A stretch of DNA of 64,000 nt, from the NCBI RefSeq assembly GCF_902501965.1, contig NZ_CABWID010000010.1, positions 124,001 to 188,000 of the forward strand, in the 5' to 3' direction. Below the pieces are notes generated by a model. That model worked only from the letters and a program-made list of their open reading frames with translations, did no database searches and was not told the DNA's origin. This DNA is from Collinsella sp. AK_207A (GTDB lineage Bacteria > Actinomycetota > Coriobacteriia > Coriobacteriales > Coriobacteriaceae). Shown one piece after another: positions 20,506 to 28,610 of this stretch (its first letter is position 1; every line of letters begins with the position of its first letter). Position numbers and translations under genes: made by a program.

Positions 20506-20667
20506 GGAGGTTCCTTCCGTAACGGTTGATGGCTGTTGGGATGGTACCCCAAAACCATGCGGGACCGTGGGAGCGTGGCATGGTCCGTTAGCCGCAACCA
20601 ACCAAAACCGCAGGTAGTTAGCCCTGGGTTACTCGGTGAACGGTGTGAATTGCGGAGCCCCAAGGCC

Positions 20668-20695
20668 TTGCATTGCCCCGCGGGCAAGGTATATT
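20668..20695 (+). promoter_or_regulatory. Candidate promoter of the ferredoxin gene
   Basis: TTGCAT (20668-20673) and TATATT (20690-20695) with a 16-base spacer lie 57 bases before the ferredoxin start. The -10 is good, the -35 partial. Confidence 0.45.
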
Positions 20696-20752
20696 GAAGC
20701 CAATCAGCTGACGCCCTTCGCCTGGGCCCAGCGCAACAGAGAGGAAACTACC

Positions 20753-20935
20753 ATGGCTCATCCCGTAATTGATGCCGACGAGTGCATCGCTTGTGGCGTT
20801 TGCGTCGACTCCTGCCCGGCCGGCGTGCTCGAGGTCAACGACGTCGCCGTTGTGACCGACGAGGATTCTTGCGTGGGTTGCGGTGCCTGCCAGGACGCCT
20901 GCCCCGCGGGCGCGATCACCGAGATCGCCGAGTAG
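20753..20935 (+). CDS. 2[4Fe-4S] ferredoxin
   Basis: The protein has 60 residues and two clusters in the clostridial pattern: CIACGVCVDSCPAG and CVGCGACQDACPAG. It is a low-potential cytosolic electron carrier, a likely partner of PFOR. The start MAHPVID follows GAGAGGAAAC. It is a single gene with its own terminator. Confidence 0.96.
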   Translation: MAHPVIDADECIACGVCVDSCPAGVLEVNDVAVVTDEDSCVGCGACQDACPAGAITEIAE

Positions 20936-20961
20936 CATACGCTACCAGCCACGAAGGCTTG

Positions 20962-20988
20962 AAGAGCCGGCCCTACGGGGTCGGCTCT
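20962..20988 (+). terminator. Terminator of the ferredoxin gene
   Basis: Arms AAGAGCCGGCCC and GGGTCGGCTCTT form a stem of about 12 pairs around a TAC-containing loop, directly after the gene and ending in TTTG. Confidence 0.75.
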
Positions 20989-21082
20989 TTGCGTTTGGCG
21001 CGAAGGCTCATGCCACGGCCCTCGATGCCACATGCCCCGCGGCTATAATGGCGAGCCGTTACACGACGTTGGGAGCAAGGCT

Positions 21083-22237
21083 ATGGGCACGGATGCAAGG
21101 ATTTCTGGCAGCGTGGTACGCGGCGCGTGGATCGAGGCGGCGCGGCCGCGCACGCTGCCGCTCGCGATCAGCGGCTCGCTTGTAGCGGCGGGCTTGGCGG
21201 CTGCGGCCGGGCAGTTCCGTGTGGAAGTCTTCGCCCTCATGCTCGTGGTGTCCGCGCTTTTGCAGGTCATCGCCAACTTTGCCGACGACTTCGGCGACCT
21301 CGCCCACGGCCTGGACGACGAGACCCGCGTGGGCCCCAAGCGCGGCATGCAGCGCGGCATCATCTCCCCCGCCCAGATGCGCACGGCGCTCATCATCACC
21401 TGCAGCCTCACGTTCATCCTCGGCTGTCTGCTCATCTGGGTGGCGTTTACCGCCGGCCCTGCCATGGCATCTGGCTCCGTGACCGCCATGATTGCCTTCC
21501 TGATGCTCGGTATCGCCGCCATCGCCGCCGCCGTGTTCTACACCGTGGGGCCGCACCCCTACGGCTACCTGGGCTTGGGCGACATCATGAGCTTCATCTT
21601 CTTTGGCCTGGTCTCGGTGATCGCCGGCACCTTCCTCTACACGCACGCCGTGAACGCCGCTTCGCTCGTGGCCGCGCTGGCACTCGGCCTGCCCGTGGCC
21701 GCGGTCATGAACATCAACAACATGCGCGACTCCACGGCGGACGCTGCCAAGGGAAAGAAGACCATCGCAAACCGCCTCTACGCCGCCGGCGAGCGCCAGG
21801 GCGAACACGTTGCCACAGGCAAGACGTCGCAGGAGATCGCCGGGCTCGTGGCCGTGCTCTCCCATGGGCCCAAGGTGGATGCCGCTGACTTTGAGGCCGA
21901 GGTGAACGCCGGCGGTGACGAGGCCCGCGCGTGGGCGACCGATCCGCGCACCGTTGCCGCGCTCACCGGCGAGACGTACATGCGGAGCTACCACCTGCTG
22001 CTCGTCTACGGCTCCATCGCGCTCTTCTTGGCAGCGCTGCTCATCGTCCTCGGATGGAGCCTGCCCACCTTGGTAGGCGCCGTTGCGGTACTGGCGGCAA
22101 GCATGCCGCTCTTCAAGGCCACGCGCGCCGCCTGCGACGAGCGCGACCACACCAAGCTTGACCGCTTCATGGCGCCCACGAGCCTGGGCACCGTATTGCT
22201 CGCCGCGGTGTTCTCGCTTGCTGTCGCCGTGCTGTAG
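21083..22237 (+). CDS. menA: 1,4-dihydroxy-2-naphthoate polyprenyltransferase (MenA), with an internal insert
   Basis: The protein has 384 residues, longer than the usual 290-310. It is a UbiA-superfamily membrane enzyme with about eight or nine helices. The two aspartate motifs are present: NFADDFGDLAHGLDDETRVGP and NNMRDSTADAAKGKKT. It attaches the polyprenyl tail in menaquinone synthesis. After the second motif, residues about 236-303 form a hydrophilic, acidic stretch (GKTSQEIAGLVAVLSHGPKV, then DAADFEAEVNAGGDEARAWA) that ordinary MenA lacks. This accounts for the extra length. The start follows GGGAGCAAGG. Confidence 0.88.
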   Translation: MGTDARISGSVVRGAWIEAARPRTLPLAISGSLVAAGLAAAAGQFRVEVFALMLVVSALLQVIANFADDFGDLAHGLDDETRVGPKRGMQRGIISPAQMRTALIITCSLTFILGCLLIWVAFTAGPAMASGSVTAMIAFLMLGIAAIAAAVFYTVGPHPYGYLGLGDIMSFIFFGLVSVIAGTFLYTHAVNAASLVAALALGLPVAAVMNINNMRDSTADAAKGKKTIANRLYAAGERQGEHVATGKTSQEIAGLVAVLSHGPKVDAADFEAEVNAGGDEARAWATDPRTVAALTGETYMRSYHLLLVYGSIALFLAALLIVLGWSLPTLVGAVAVLAASMPLFKATRAACDERDHTKLDRFMAPTSLGTVLLAAVFSLAVAVL

Positions 22238-22301
22238 CGTGCGCCGGCGCGTTGCCGCGCTTGCGACCCGCCGTCGCATCGCCGTCGCCGTATCGCCGAC
22301 G

Positions 22302-22327
22302 TTCGAGCGTTGATTTCGACATCGAAA
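22302..22327. repeat. Dispersed 26-base repeat, copy 1
   Basis: The sequence begins TTCGAGCGTTGATTTCGAC and matches 34386-34411 at 23 of 26 positions. Within it TTTCGA-CA-TCGAAA is a palindrome. It lies at the point where the orphan coding tail (22328-22480) begins. Confidence 0.6.
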
Positions 22328-22480
22328 GCGCATCCATTGCTGTTGAGCGCGTTTCTCGCCACCGAGGATTTCGTCGGCAACTTCCGCCGCACCGGCGTGG
22401 ATGAGCCGCTGCCCACCAAAGTGCCGGAGACGCCCGAGGTAGACCTCCTGGTGCGGGCGATTCAGCGGCTGAAGAAGTAG
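22328..22480 (+). pseudogene. Orphan 3' coding tail, no start codon visible
   Basis: In the same frame as menA but after its stop, the sequence stays open to a TAG at 22480. From about 22330 it looks strongly coding (high GC3), giving SAFLATEDFVGNFRRTGVDE then PLPTKVPETPEVDLLVRAIQ and ending RLKK. No ATG or GTG with a ribosome site precedes it. I do not recognise the family. It is probably the end of a gene whose front was lost at the adjacent repeat. Confidence 0.4.
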
Positions 22481-22540
22481 CGGCACGGGCATCGATGCTC
22501 ATTTAGAGCGTCGAACGGCACGCCGCCATGCGCACAAGCG

Positions 22541-22566
22541 AGGCGCCCCCGTTGCCGAGGGCGCCT
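22541..22566 (-). terminator. Hairpin at the end of the allantoin-type operon
   Basis: AGGCGCCC (22541-22548) pairs with GGGCGCCT (22559-22566). It lies about 30 bases after the carbamate kinase stop on the minus strand, but no T-run follows, so termination may be weak. Confidence 0.45.
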
Positions 22567-22597
22567 TCAGCGCAAGCAAGCTATCGAGCGATCAAGT

Positions 22598-23560
22598 CTA
22601 GCCGGTGATGCGCGTGCCCGAGAGGCCGGCCATGGTCTCGGCGGCCTTGTCCAGCGCGCCGATGATGCAGGTGCGGCCCTTGCGGCTGCGCGCGAACTTG
22701 ATGGCGGCGCGCACCTTCGGCTCCATGGAGCCCTTGCCGAACTGGCCCTCGTCGGCGAGCTTTTCGGCCTCGTCGGCGGTAAGCTCATCTAGGTCCCGCT
22801 GCTCGGGCGTGTTGAAGTTGATGGCGACCTTCTCTACCGCCGTGAGCAGGAAGAGCACGTCGGCCTGGCAGTCCTCGGCCAAAAGCTCGCCGCCGGCATC
22901 CTTGTCGATCACCGCGGCGATGCCCTTGTACGCGCCCTTATCCGAGTAGTCGCGCACCACGGGGATGCCGCCGCCACCGCAGGCAATGACGATGAACTCG
23001 TTGTCGAGCAGATTGAGAATGCTCGTTGCCTCGACGATCTTCTTGGGCTCGGGGCTCGCCACCACCCGGCGGTAGCCGCGGCCGGAATCCTCCACGAAGG
23101 TCATCTCGGGATGCTCCGCCTGCTCGGCCTCGGCCTGCGCCTTGGTCAAGAACGGCCCGATGGGCTTGGTGGGATTCTGGAACGCCGGGTCGTCCGGATC
23201 CACCTCCATCTGTGTCACCACCGTTGCCACGTGCCAGCGCTTGTAGCGCTTGTGGAGCTCGCGGCCGATGCCCTGCTGCAGGTGGTAGCCGATGTAGCCC
23301 TGGCTCATGGCGCCGCACTCGGGCAGGTCGATCGCGGGCGTACCGATCGCCTCGTGCGCCGCGGCGAAAGCGTTCTGGATCATGCCAACCTGCGGGCCGT
23401 TGCCGTGGGTGATGATGATCTCGTTGCCCTGCTCGATGAGGCCGAGCAACGATTTAGCTGCATTGCCGACCTTCTCGATCTGTTCGGCAGGATTGTTGCC
23501 GAGGGCGTTGCCTCCGAGCGCGACGACGATGCGGTCGGGCTTGCCAAGGGGCTTGGACAT
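22598..23560 (-). CDS. arcC: Carbamate kinase (copy 2), in the allantoin-type operon
   Basis: The protein has 320 residues with the same motifs as copy 1 (VVALGGNALGNN, THGNGPQVG, ACGGGGIPVV, VIDKD). The two differ mainly in the middle (for example HEAIGTPAIDLPEC against HEADEKIPSMDLPEC, and FLTKAQAEAEQ against FYTEEQAKQIM). It is the last gene of a purine-catabolic operon, where it would turn carbamoyl phosphate from oxamate carbamoyltransferase into ATP, ammonia and CO2. The start follows AGGAGA. It matches the role of AllK/YbcF in E. coli. Confidence 0.95.
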   Translation of the reverse strand: MSKPLGKPDRIVVALGGNALGNNPAEQIEKVGNAAKSLLGLIEQGNEIIITHGNGPQVGMIQNAFAAAHEAIGTPAIDLPECGAMSQGYIGYHLQQGIGRELHKRYKRWHVATVVTQMEVDPDDPAFQNPTKPIGPFLTKAQAEAEQAEHPEMTFVEDSGRGYRRVVASPEPKKIVEATSILNLLDNEFIVIACGGGGIPVVRDYSDKGAYKGIAAVIDKDAGGELLAEDCQADVLFLLTAVEKVAINFNTPEQRDLDELTADEAEKLADEGQFGKGSMEPKVRAAIKFARSRKGRTCIIGALDKAAETMAGLSGTRITG

Positions 23561-23641
23561 GGGAATCTCCTCTTCTTGGGTGAAACGGGGCGCGCCCAAA
23601 GACGCACCCGCTCAAAAGTGCTTACGTACGTGTCCGTCGAG

Positions 23642-24694
23642 CTACTCCGCAAAGCGGTTCTTGTGGTCCCAGCTGTGGCGATACAGGTCGTCGCTCACCA
23701 GGTAGTCGTAGATGTCGTCCACGATCTCGATGCCGCCGGCGTCCTTGGTCGCCTGCACGCGGGCGGCGCCGCGCTGGCCGGGCCAGTACACCTTGTCGAA
23801 GCCCACGCCCGGCTTGACCTCGTTGAGCTCCTCAATCACCTGCGTCATGGCCTCGCGGAACGCCTGGCCGCCGCAGAAGAAGTCGGGGTTGATGGCCACG
23901 TTCAGATGACCCAGGCGCCGACCCTCGGAGAGGTCGTGGTACATGGACGACACATGCTTGCCCGCGGGCACGCCCAGCAGCACGCCGGACAGGATGTCGA
24001 CGAGCATCATGAGACCGTAGCCCTTGGGGCCGGCGATGGCCACGAGCGCGTTCACCTTGTGCGGATCGGTGACGGGCAGGCCATCCTCGTCCACGGCCCA
24101 GCCCTCGGGAATAGAGCGGCCGGCGCTCTTGGCATCGAGGATCTTGCCCCACGCCTGCACGGTCGTCGCCATGTCGAAGCTCACGATGCGGTCATCGACC
24201 GTGGGTGCGGCGATGGCCAGCGGATTGGTGCCGTAGAACGGCTCGGCGCCGCCGTAGGGAATGACCATCGGGTCGGATTGCGTGCAGGAGAGGCCGATCA
24301 TACCCTCCTTGGCGGCCATCTCGGTGTAGTAACCGATGGCACCCGTGTGGCCCACGTTGGAGACGCCCACCATGCCGATGCCGTTCTCCTTGGCCATGGC
24401 GATGGCCTTGCGCATGCCCTCGATGGCGAAGGGATAGCCGCAGCCGTTATCGCCGTCGAGGATGCCAGTGCAGGGACCGGTCTGGGTCCAGGTCACCTTG
24501 GGGTCGATGGTAGTGCCGCCCTTGGAGATGCGCTCGGTGTAGTACTCCACGCGCACCTCGCCATGGCTGTGCAGGCCGTGCTCGGAAGACCAGGTCATGA
24601 CCTCAGCCATGTCCTCGGCGTGGTCCTCGTGCATGCCAGCGGCCATGAACTTGTTCTTCATCAGGGACTTGAGTTCTTCGCGGGTGACGAGCAT
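23642..24694 (-). CDS. allD: Ureidoglycolate dehydrogenase (AllD-like; malate/L-lactate dehydrogenase family)
   Basis: The protein has 350 residues, the length of E. coli AllD. Family signs are SSEHGLHSHGEVRVEYY, MVGVSNVGHTGAIGYYTEMA, PYGGAEPFYGTNPLAIAAP, FDMATT and GPKGYGLMMLVDILSGVLLG. Such NAD(P)-dependent enzymes oxidise 2-hydroxy acids. With carbamate kinase and the oxamate carbamoyltransferase proteins in the same operon, ureidoglycolate to oxalurate is the best-fitting reaction. Other 2-hydroxy acids cannot be excluded by sequence alone. It lies upstream of arcC on the same strand. Confidence 0.82.
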   Translation of the reverse strand: MLVTREELKSLMKNKFMAAGMHEDHAEDMAEVMTWSSEHGLHSHGEVRVEYYTERISKGGTTIDPKVTWTQTGPCTGILDGDNGCGYPFAIEGMRKAIAMAKENGIGMVGVSNVGHTGAIGYYTEMAAKEGMIGLSCTQSDPMVIPYGGAEPFYGTNPLAIAAPTVDDRIVSFDMATTVQAWGKILDAKSAGRSIPEGWAVDEDGLPVTDPHKVNALVAIAGPKGYGLMMLVDILSGVLLGVPAGKHVSSMYHDLSEGRRLGHLNVAINPDFFCGGQAFREAMTQVIEELNEVKPGVGFDKVYWPGQRGAARVQATKDAGGIEIVDDIYDYLVSDDLYRHSWDHKNRFAE

Positions 24695-24805
24695 AATGGC
24701 TCCTCTTTTTTCCGTATCCGGGCACCGCGCCCGGATGCATTACCAAATACGAAGGGGCTCGTGGACTCGTTGCTCGAGCCCGCGCCGGCACCGCCGTCGG
24801 CCGCT

Positions 24806-26077
24806 CTAGGCCGTCGGCGCCCCCGTGCCGTTGAAGACGTCGTAATCGATCGCGTCCTCGCTCTTAGCCACGAGCAGGGCGCAAAACACGTCGGAGTTCA
24901 CGTTCAGCGTGGTGCGGATGGCGGCCACGATGTACTCCAGGCCACCCAGGATCGCTATGGCTTCCATGGGCAGACCGAGCGCCGGAATGAGCATGGTCAG
25001 CGAGATGAGCGAGGCGCCCGGGGCCACCGCGTTGGCGAGCGAGAGCATCCACGCAATGAACGCCACGGTGATGAGCGCCGGGCCCGCGAACTCCATGTCG
25101 TACATCTGCGACACGAAGATCGCCGTCACCGCCATGTGCAGCGCCGAACCGTTGGAGTTCAGCGGCACGCCCAGCGGCAGTACCAGATCGGCGATACTCT
25201 TCTTGAGGCCGATCTTGTTCTTGGCATCCTCCATCTCGAGCGGCAGCGTCACCGCGCTGGAGATGGTGGCGGCCGCCATGACGCTCATGGGAACCATCTT
25301 GGCAAAGAGCTTCCCCATGGGCATTTTGCAGTACGCGGACACCACGATGAGCCAGAGGACGGTGAAGACCGCCGTGGTCCCGGCAAGCACCAGGATGTAC
25401 TTGCCAATGGGAACGAGCACGTCCAGACCAAGCTCACCGATGCTCGCGGACACGTAGGCGAAGATGCCGATGGGCGCCACGTTCATCACGATCTTGATGA
25501 TCTGCAGCAGTACCTCGTTGAGGTCGCAAATCCAGGCATACACCGAGACCTCGGCGCCGTCACGCGCCTCACGCACCAGGATGATGGCGATGCCGAAGAA
25601 CAGCGAGAACACGATGCAGGGCACCATGGAGCCCGTGGCAACCGCGCTCACAATGTTGCTCGGGAAGAAGCCCGTCAGCGTGTCGGCAAGCGTGGTGGTC
25701 ACGGCTTCGGCGTCGGAGCTGGCGTTCAGCACCAGCGAGCTCTCGGAAAGGCCGGCGCCCGGCTTGAAGATGAGCGCCGAGCCCATGCCGAACGCGGACG
25801 CCAACAGCGAGGAAATGAGGAACGCCGCGGCGGCCTTGAGACCCACGCTCGAAAGCTGCTTTTTGGTGAGCGATCCCACCGCCTCGATGATCTGGCACAT
25901 CACGAAGGGAACGATGCCCATCTGGATGAGCCGGAAGAAGATATCGCCCAGAAACTTGATCTGGCTCATGGACGTTCCGCCCACGAAACCGGCGGCGATA
26001 CCGGCGACCATGGCAATAACCATGCCGACGGTCGAGTTGTACCTGAACTTCCGGGCACTCGATTTGGATTCGGTCAT
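24806..26077 (-). CDS. Dicarboxylate/amino acid:cation symporter (DAACS), copy B
   Basis: The protein has 423 residues and about eight transmembrane helices. Signature strings are the N-terminal GDIFFRLIQMGIVPFVMCQI, the serine-rich loop MAAATISSAVTLPLEME, and the substrate-site helix LPLGVPLNSNGSALHMAVTA followed by VAPGASLISLTMLIPALGLP. It is a Na+ or H+ symporter for an acidic solute. In this operon the substrate may be allantoate, ureidoglycolate or a related purine breakdown product (inference). The start MTESKSS is chosen because longer frames run through a non-coding leader. It follows copy A after a 280-base leader. Confidence 0.85.
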   Translation of the reverse strand: MTESKSSARKFRYNSTVGMVIAMVAGIAAGFVGGTSMSQIKFLGDIFFRLIQMGIVPFVMCQIIEAVGSLTKKQLSSVGLKAAAAFLISSLLASAFGMGSALIFKPGAGLSESSLVLNASSDAEAVTTTLADTLTGFFPSNIVSAVATGSMVPCIVFSLFFGIAIILVREARDGAEVSVYAWICDLNEVLLQIIKIVMNVAPIGIFAYVSASIGELGLDVLVPIGKYILVLAGTTAVFTVLWLIVVSAYCKMPMGKLFAKMVPMSVMAAATISSAVTLPLEMEDAKNKIGLKKSIADLVLPLGVPLNSNGSALHMAVTAIFVSQMYDMEFAGPALITVAFIAWMLSLANAVAPGASLISLTMLIPALGLPMEAIAILGGLEYIVAAIRTTLNVNSDVFCALLVAKSEDAIDYDVFNGTGAPTA

Positions 26078-26357
26078 GTGAACCACTGTCCTATGGGGAC
26101 ACCACTCTCCCCCGTATAGGCCGATAGACATACCGACAGGCTCCTGTACAGCCTGGCGCGGCAGCCGCTTCTCCCGGTGGAGCGATCCGCCAAGGAGAGA
26201 GAGGCACAAGGCTTTTAGGTCCGAGTGGGGACCAACCTCGTTGCGGGACGAACCCGCCGAACACGAGCTAAGGTGCCCGCCGGTCGAGAAAGGAGACACA
26301 GGTGCCAACCAGCGGGCTTGATTCGATACCGGGCGCGGAAAGCCCGGACGGGTTAGG
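26078..26357 (-). promoter_or_regulatory. 280-base leader between the two symporter genes, with hairpins
   Basis: This is unusually long for an operon gap. Near 26328-26350 a CCGGGC/GCCCGG hairpin follows the copy A stop. Further along the minus strand GGTCC-N6-GGACC sits inside GAGG...CCTC arms. I compared it with known riboswitch motifs (guanidine, THF, purine) and found no match. It may hold a terminator for copy A and an internal promoter or attenuator for copy B. Confidence 0.4.
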
Positions 26358-27650
26358 CTAATCGGTCAGATGACGGGACCAACCCTCGACGTACTCCGTC
26401 TTTCCGTCGAAGATGTCGTGGTTGATACCCTTGGGACCGGCCACGATCATGGCCGCGAAGACGTCGCCGCACACGTTCAGCGGGGTGCGGGAAGCACCCG
26501 TGGGGTACTCCAGGCCGCCGAAGATGCCGATCGCCTGCATGGGCAGGCCGAGGGCCGGCACCATCATGGTGAGAGACACGAGCGAGGCGCCCGGGGTGGC
26601 GGCGTTCACGAAGGCGATCATGCCGCAGATCACCCACACGGTGAGCAGGTCGTTGGGACCAAAGACCACGCCGTACATCTGGGCGATGCAGAGCGCGTCC
26701 ACGGCCATGTGCACAGCCACGCCGTTGGAGTTCAGCGGCATACCGAGCGGCAGGAGCACGTCGCAGATATCCTCGCGGATGCCGATCTTGCGCTTGGAGT
26801 CCTCCATGGCGGTGGGAAGCGTCACGGCAGAGGAAATGGTGGTGAAGGCCGTCACCATCATGCGGACCATCTTCTGCATGAGCTTGAAGGGATTTACGCG
26901 GCAGTAGATCGGCACGATGATGAAGTACGCGGTGAACATGATGAGCATGCCGGCGATCATGACCAGGAAGTACTTGACGAGGGGCAGCAGCACGGCGGTG
27001 CCCATCTCACCGATCATGGCGCTCACGTAGCAAAAGATGCCGATGGGAGCCAGGTTCATGACGGCGCGGATGATGTTCAGCAGCAGCTCGGAGACCTCGC
27101 AGCACAGGTCGTAGGCCTTGCACTCACCGTCGTGGGCCTGGCGCCAGAAGCTGATGGCCAGGCCAAAGGCCACGGCGAAAATGATGATCTGGATCATGGT
27201 GCCGTTGGAGAGCGACGCCACGACGTTGTTGCCGAAGAAGCCGGTGAGCGTGTCCTGGATGGTCATGAGCTCCGTGGCCTCGCCGTCGAACTGGGCGTTC
27301 TGCACGAGCGCGGAGTTCTCCATGCCGGCACCCGGCTGGAAGAACTCGGCCAGGCCGATGCCCACCGCCGCGGCGATGAACGTCGTGACGATGAAGACGA
27401 CCACGCCCTTGAGGCCGATGTCGCCGAGCGTCTTGGGCGTGAGGCCGCCCACGGACTTGATGATGGTGCAGAGGACGAACACCGAGATGTTCATCTGGAT
27501 TAGGCGGAAGAAGATGTCACCGATGAACTGGACATTCTTCATGGGCTCGCCGACTACCACGCCCACGATCACGGCTGCGACCATCGAGATTAGCAGGAGG
27601 ATGGTGATATCCGGACCTTTCTTCTTGGCTTTCACCTCTGTTGTTGCCAT
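26358..27650 (-). CDS. Dicarboxylate/amino acid:cation symporter (DAACS), copy A
   Basis: The protein has 430 residues and eight or so membrane segments. It shares GDIFFRLIQMNISVFVLCTI, MVTAFTTISSAVTLPTAMED, LPLGMPLNSNGVAVHMAVDA and ATPGASLVSLTMMVPALGLP with copy B and is clearly its paralogue. The start MATTEVKAKKKG follows AAAGG. It lies directly after the DUF2877 gene. Two different symporters suggest uptake of two related acids, or uptake and exchange. Confidence 0.85.
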   Translation of the reverse strand: MATTEVKAKKKGPDITILLLISMVAAVIVGVVVGEPMKNVQFIGDIFFRLIQMNISVFVLCTIIKSVGGLTPKTLGDIGLKGVVVFIVTTFIAAAVGIGLAEFFQPGAGMENSALVQNAQFDGEATELMTIQDTLTGFFGNNVVASLSNGTMIQIIIFAVAFGLAISFWRQAHDGECKAYDLCCEVSELLLNIIRAVMNLAPIGIFCYVSAMIGEMGTAVLLPLVKYFLVMIAGMLIMFTAYFIIVPIYCRVNPFKLMQKMVRMMVTAFTTISSAVTLPTAMEDSKRKIGIREDICDVLLPLGMPLNSNGVAVHMAVDALCIAQMYGVVFGPNDLLTVWVICGMIAFVNAATPGASLVSLTMMVPALGLPMQAIGIFGGLEYPTGASRTPLNVCGDVFAAMIVAGPKGINHDIFDGKTEYVEGWSRHLTD

Positions 27651-27692
27651 TATTCGAACCTTTCTCTTAAATGTAACCCGTTGAATCAATAC

Positions 27693-28595
27693 CTAGAACA
27701 GGCAGCCGAACGCCGCACCGAAGCCCAGAAGCGAGTCCGCACCGGAGGTGTGGCCCATCTGGAAGATGCGCTCCACCCGGTCGGGCAGCGCTTCGAACTC
27801 CCCCGCCGTCAGGTCCGCCGCGAGCGCCACGAAGTCCTCGTTGGCGCAACCCGCCGTCATGGCGCGCAGATACGCTTCCGAGACCGCCGTGGTGCGTCCC
27901 GGCAGCGCGTGCCTCACCGCATCCAGATACGGCGCGATGAGCGAGCCCGTGCCGTACAGCAGGTGGAGGGCGCAGCCAAAGCCGCAGAGCACGTCGTCGC
28001 CCGAAGGGGTCAGACCGAGCCCGCGGCCGAGCAGATACTCCACGCTGCCCCGCATGGCGCGCTCCGATGCCTCGTAGCGCGCGTGCACTTCCTCCTTCGA
28101 GTAGGTGCTCTTCGCCATGCCGGCAAGGCGCGCGCACGACACAGAGAACCGTGCCAGCTCTGCTACGGCACCGCGGGAGCGGTCCGGCCAGGGCAGGCCG
28201 ATGTGCTCCACCACGTCTGCTGCGGTGAGCACGCGCAGCAGCGCCACATCCGCGCCGGCGAGCGAATCCACGGCATGGGGGACGGCCAAACTCCGCACGG
28301 CCGCTTCTCCATACACCAGCTCGCTCACATCGGCCCGGCTGTAGATGCGCATCACGCCATCTCGGCAGTGCACGGCATCGCCCGGCTCGACGCGCTCCAC
28401 GAGCATCGCCATCTCCTTGGCGCCCACGGTCATGCCGAAGCACGAGAGCGGTGCCTCATCGGTCCCCACGTGTACCAACTCGCCTGAGAACTCCACGTTG
28501 AAGCTCGTTGCGAACACGCTGTGCACGCTGCCCGTACGGGACTGGGGATTGCGGACCGGAACACGGTCGCAGATGTTGAAGACGACGATGCCCAT
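27693..28595 (-). CDS. DUF2877 protein, probable oxamate carbamoyltransferase component
   Basis: The protein has 300 residues. It has the DUF2877 marks GLTPSGDDVLCGFGCAL and GHTSGADSLLGFGAAFG. In E. coli the equivalent YlbF (AllH) is needed, with FdrA (AllF) and YlbE (AllG), for oxamic transcarbamylase activity. It follows the FdrA-DUF1116 fusion after 15 bases. This tight linkage supports the same role here. Confidence 0.85.
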   Translation of the reverse strand: MGIVVFNICDRVPVRNPQSRTGSVHSVFATSFNVEFSGELVHVGTDEAPLSCFGMTVGAKEMAMLVERVEPGDAVHCRDGVMRIYSRADVSELVYGEAAVRSLAVPHAVDSLAGADVALLRVLTAADVVEHIGLPWPDRSRGAVAELARFSVSCARLAGMAKSTYSKEEVHARYEASERAMRGSVEYLLGRGLGLTPSGDDVLCGFGCALHLLYGTGSLIAPYLDAVRHALPGRTTAVSEAYLRAMTAGCANEDFVALAADLTAGEFEALPDRVERIFQMGHTSGADSLLGFGAAFGCLF

Positions 28596-28610
28596 GGCGT
28601 TACCGCGTTC

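Noticed and set aside
23111-26119. A 1002-codon open frame on the plus strand across arcC, allD and a symporter gene
   Set aside because: It spans several real minus-strand genes and their gaps and has a composition typical of antisense frames (many His, Arg, Gly).
26078-26357. A guanidine, THF or purine riboswitch before the second symporter gene
   Set aside because: The leader has hairpins, but I could not find the conserved core of any of these classes.
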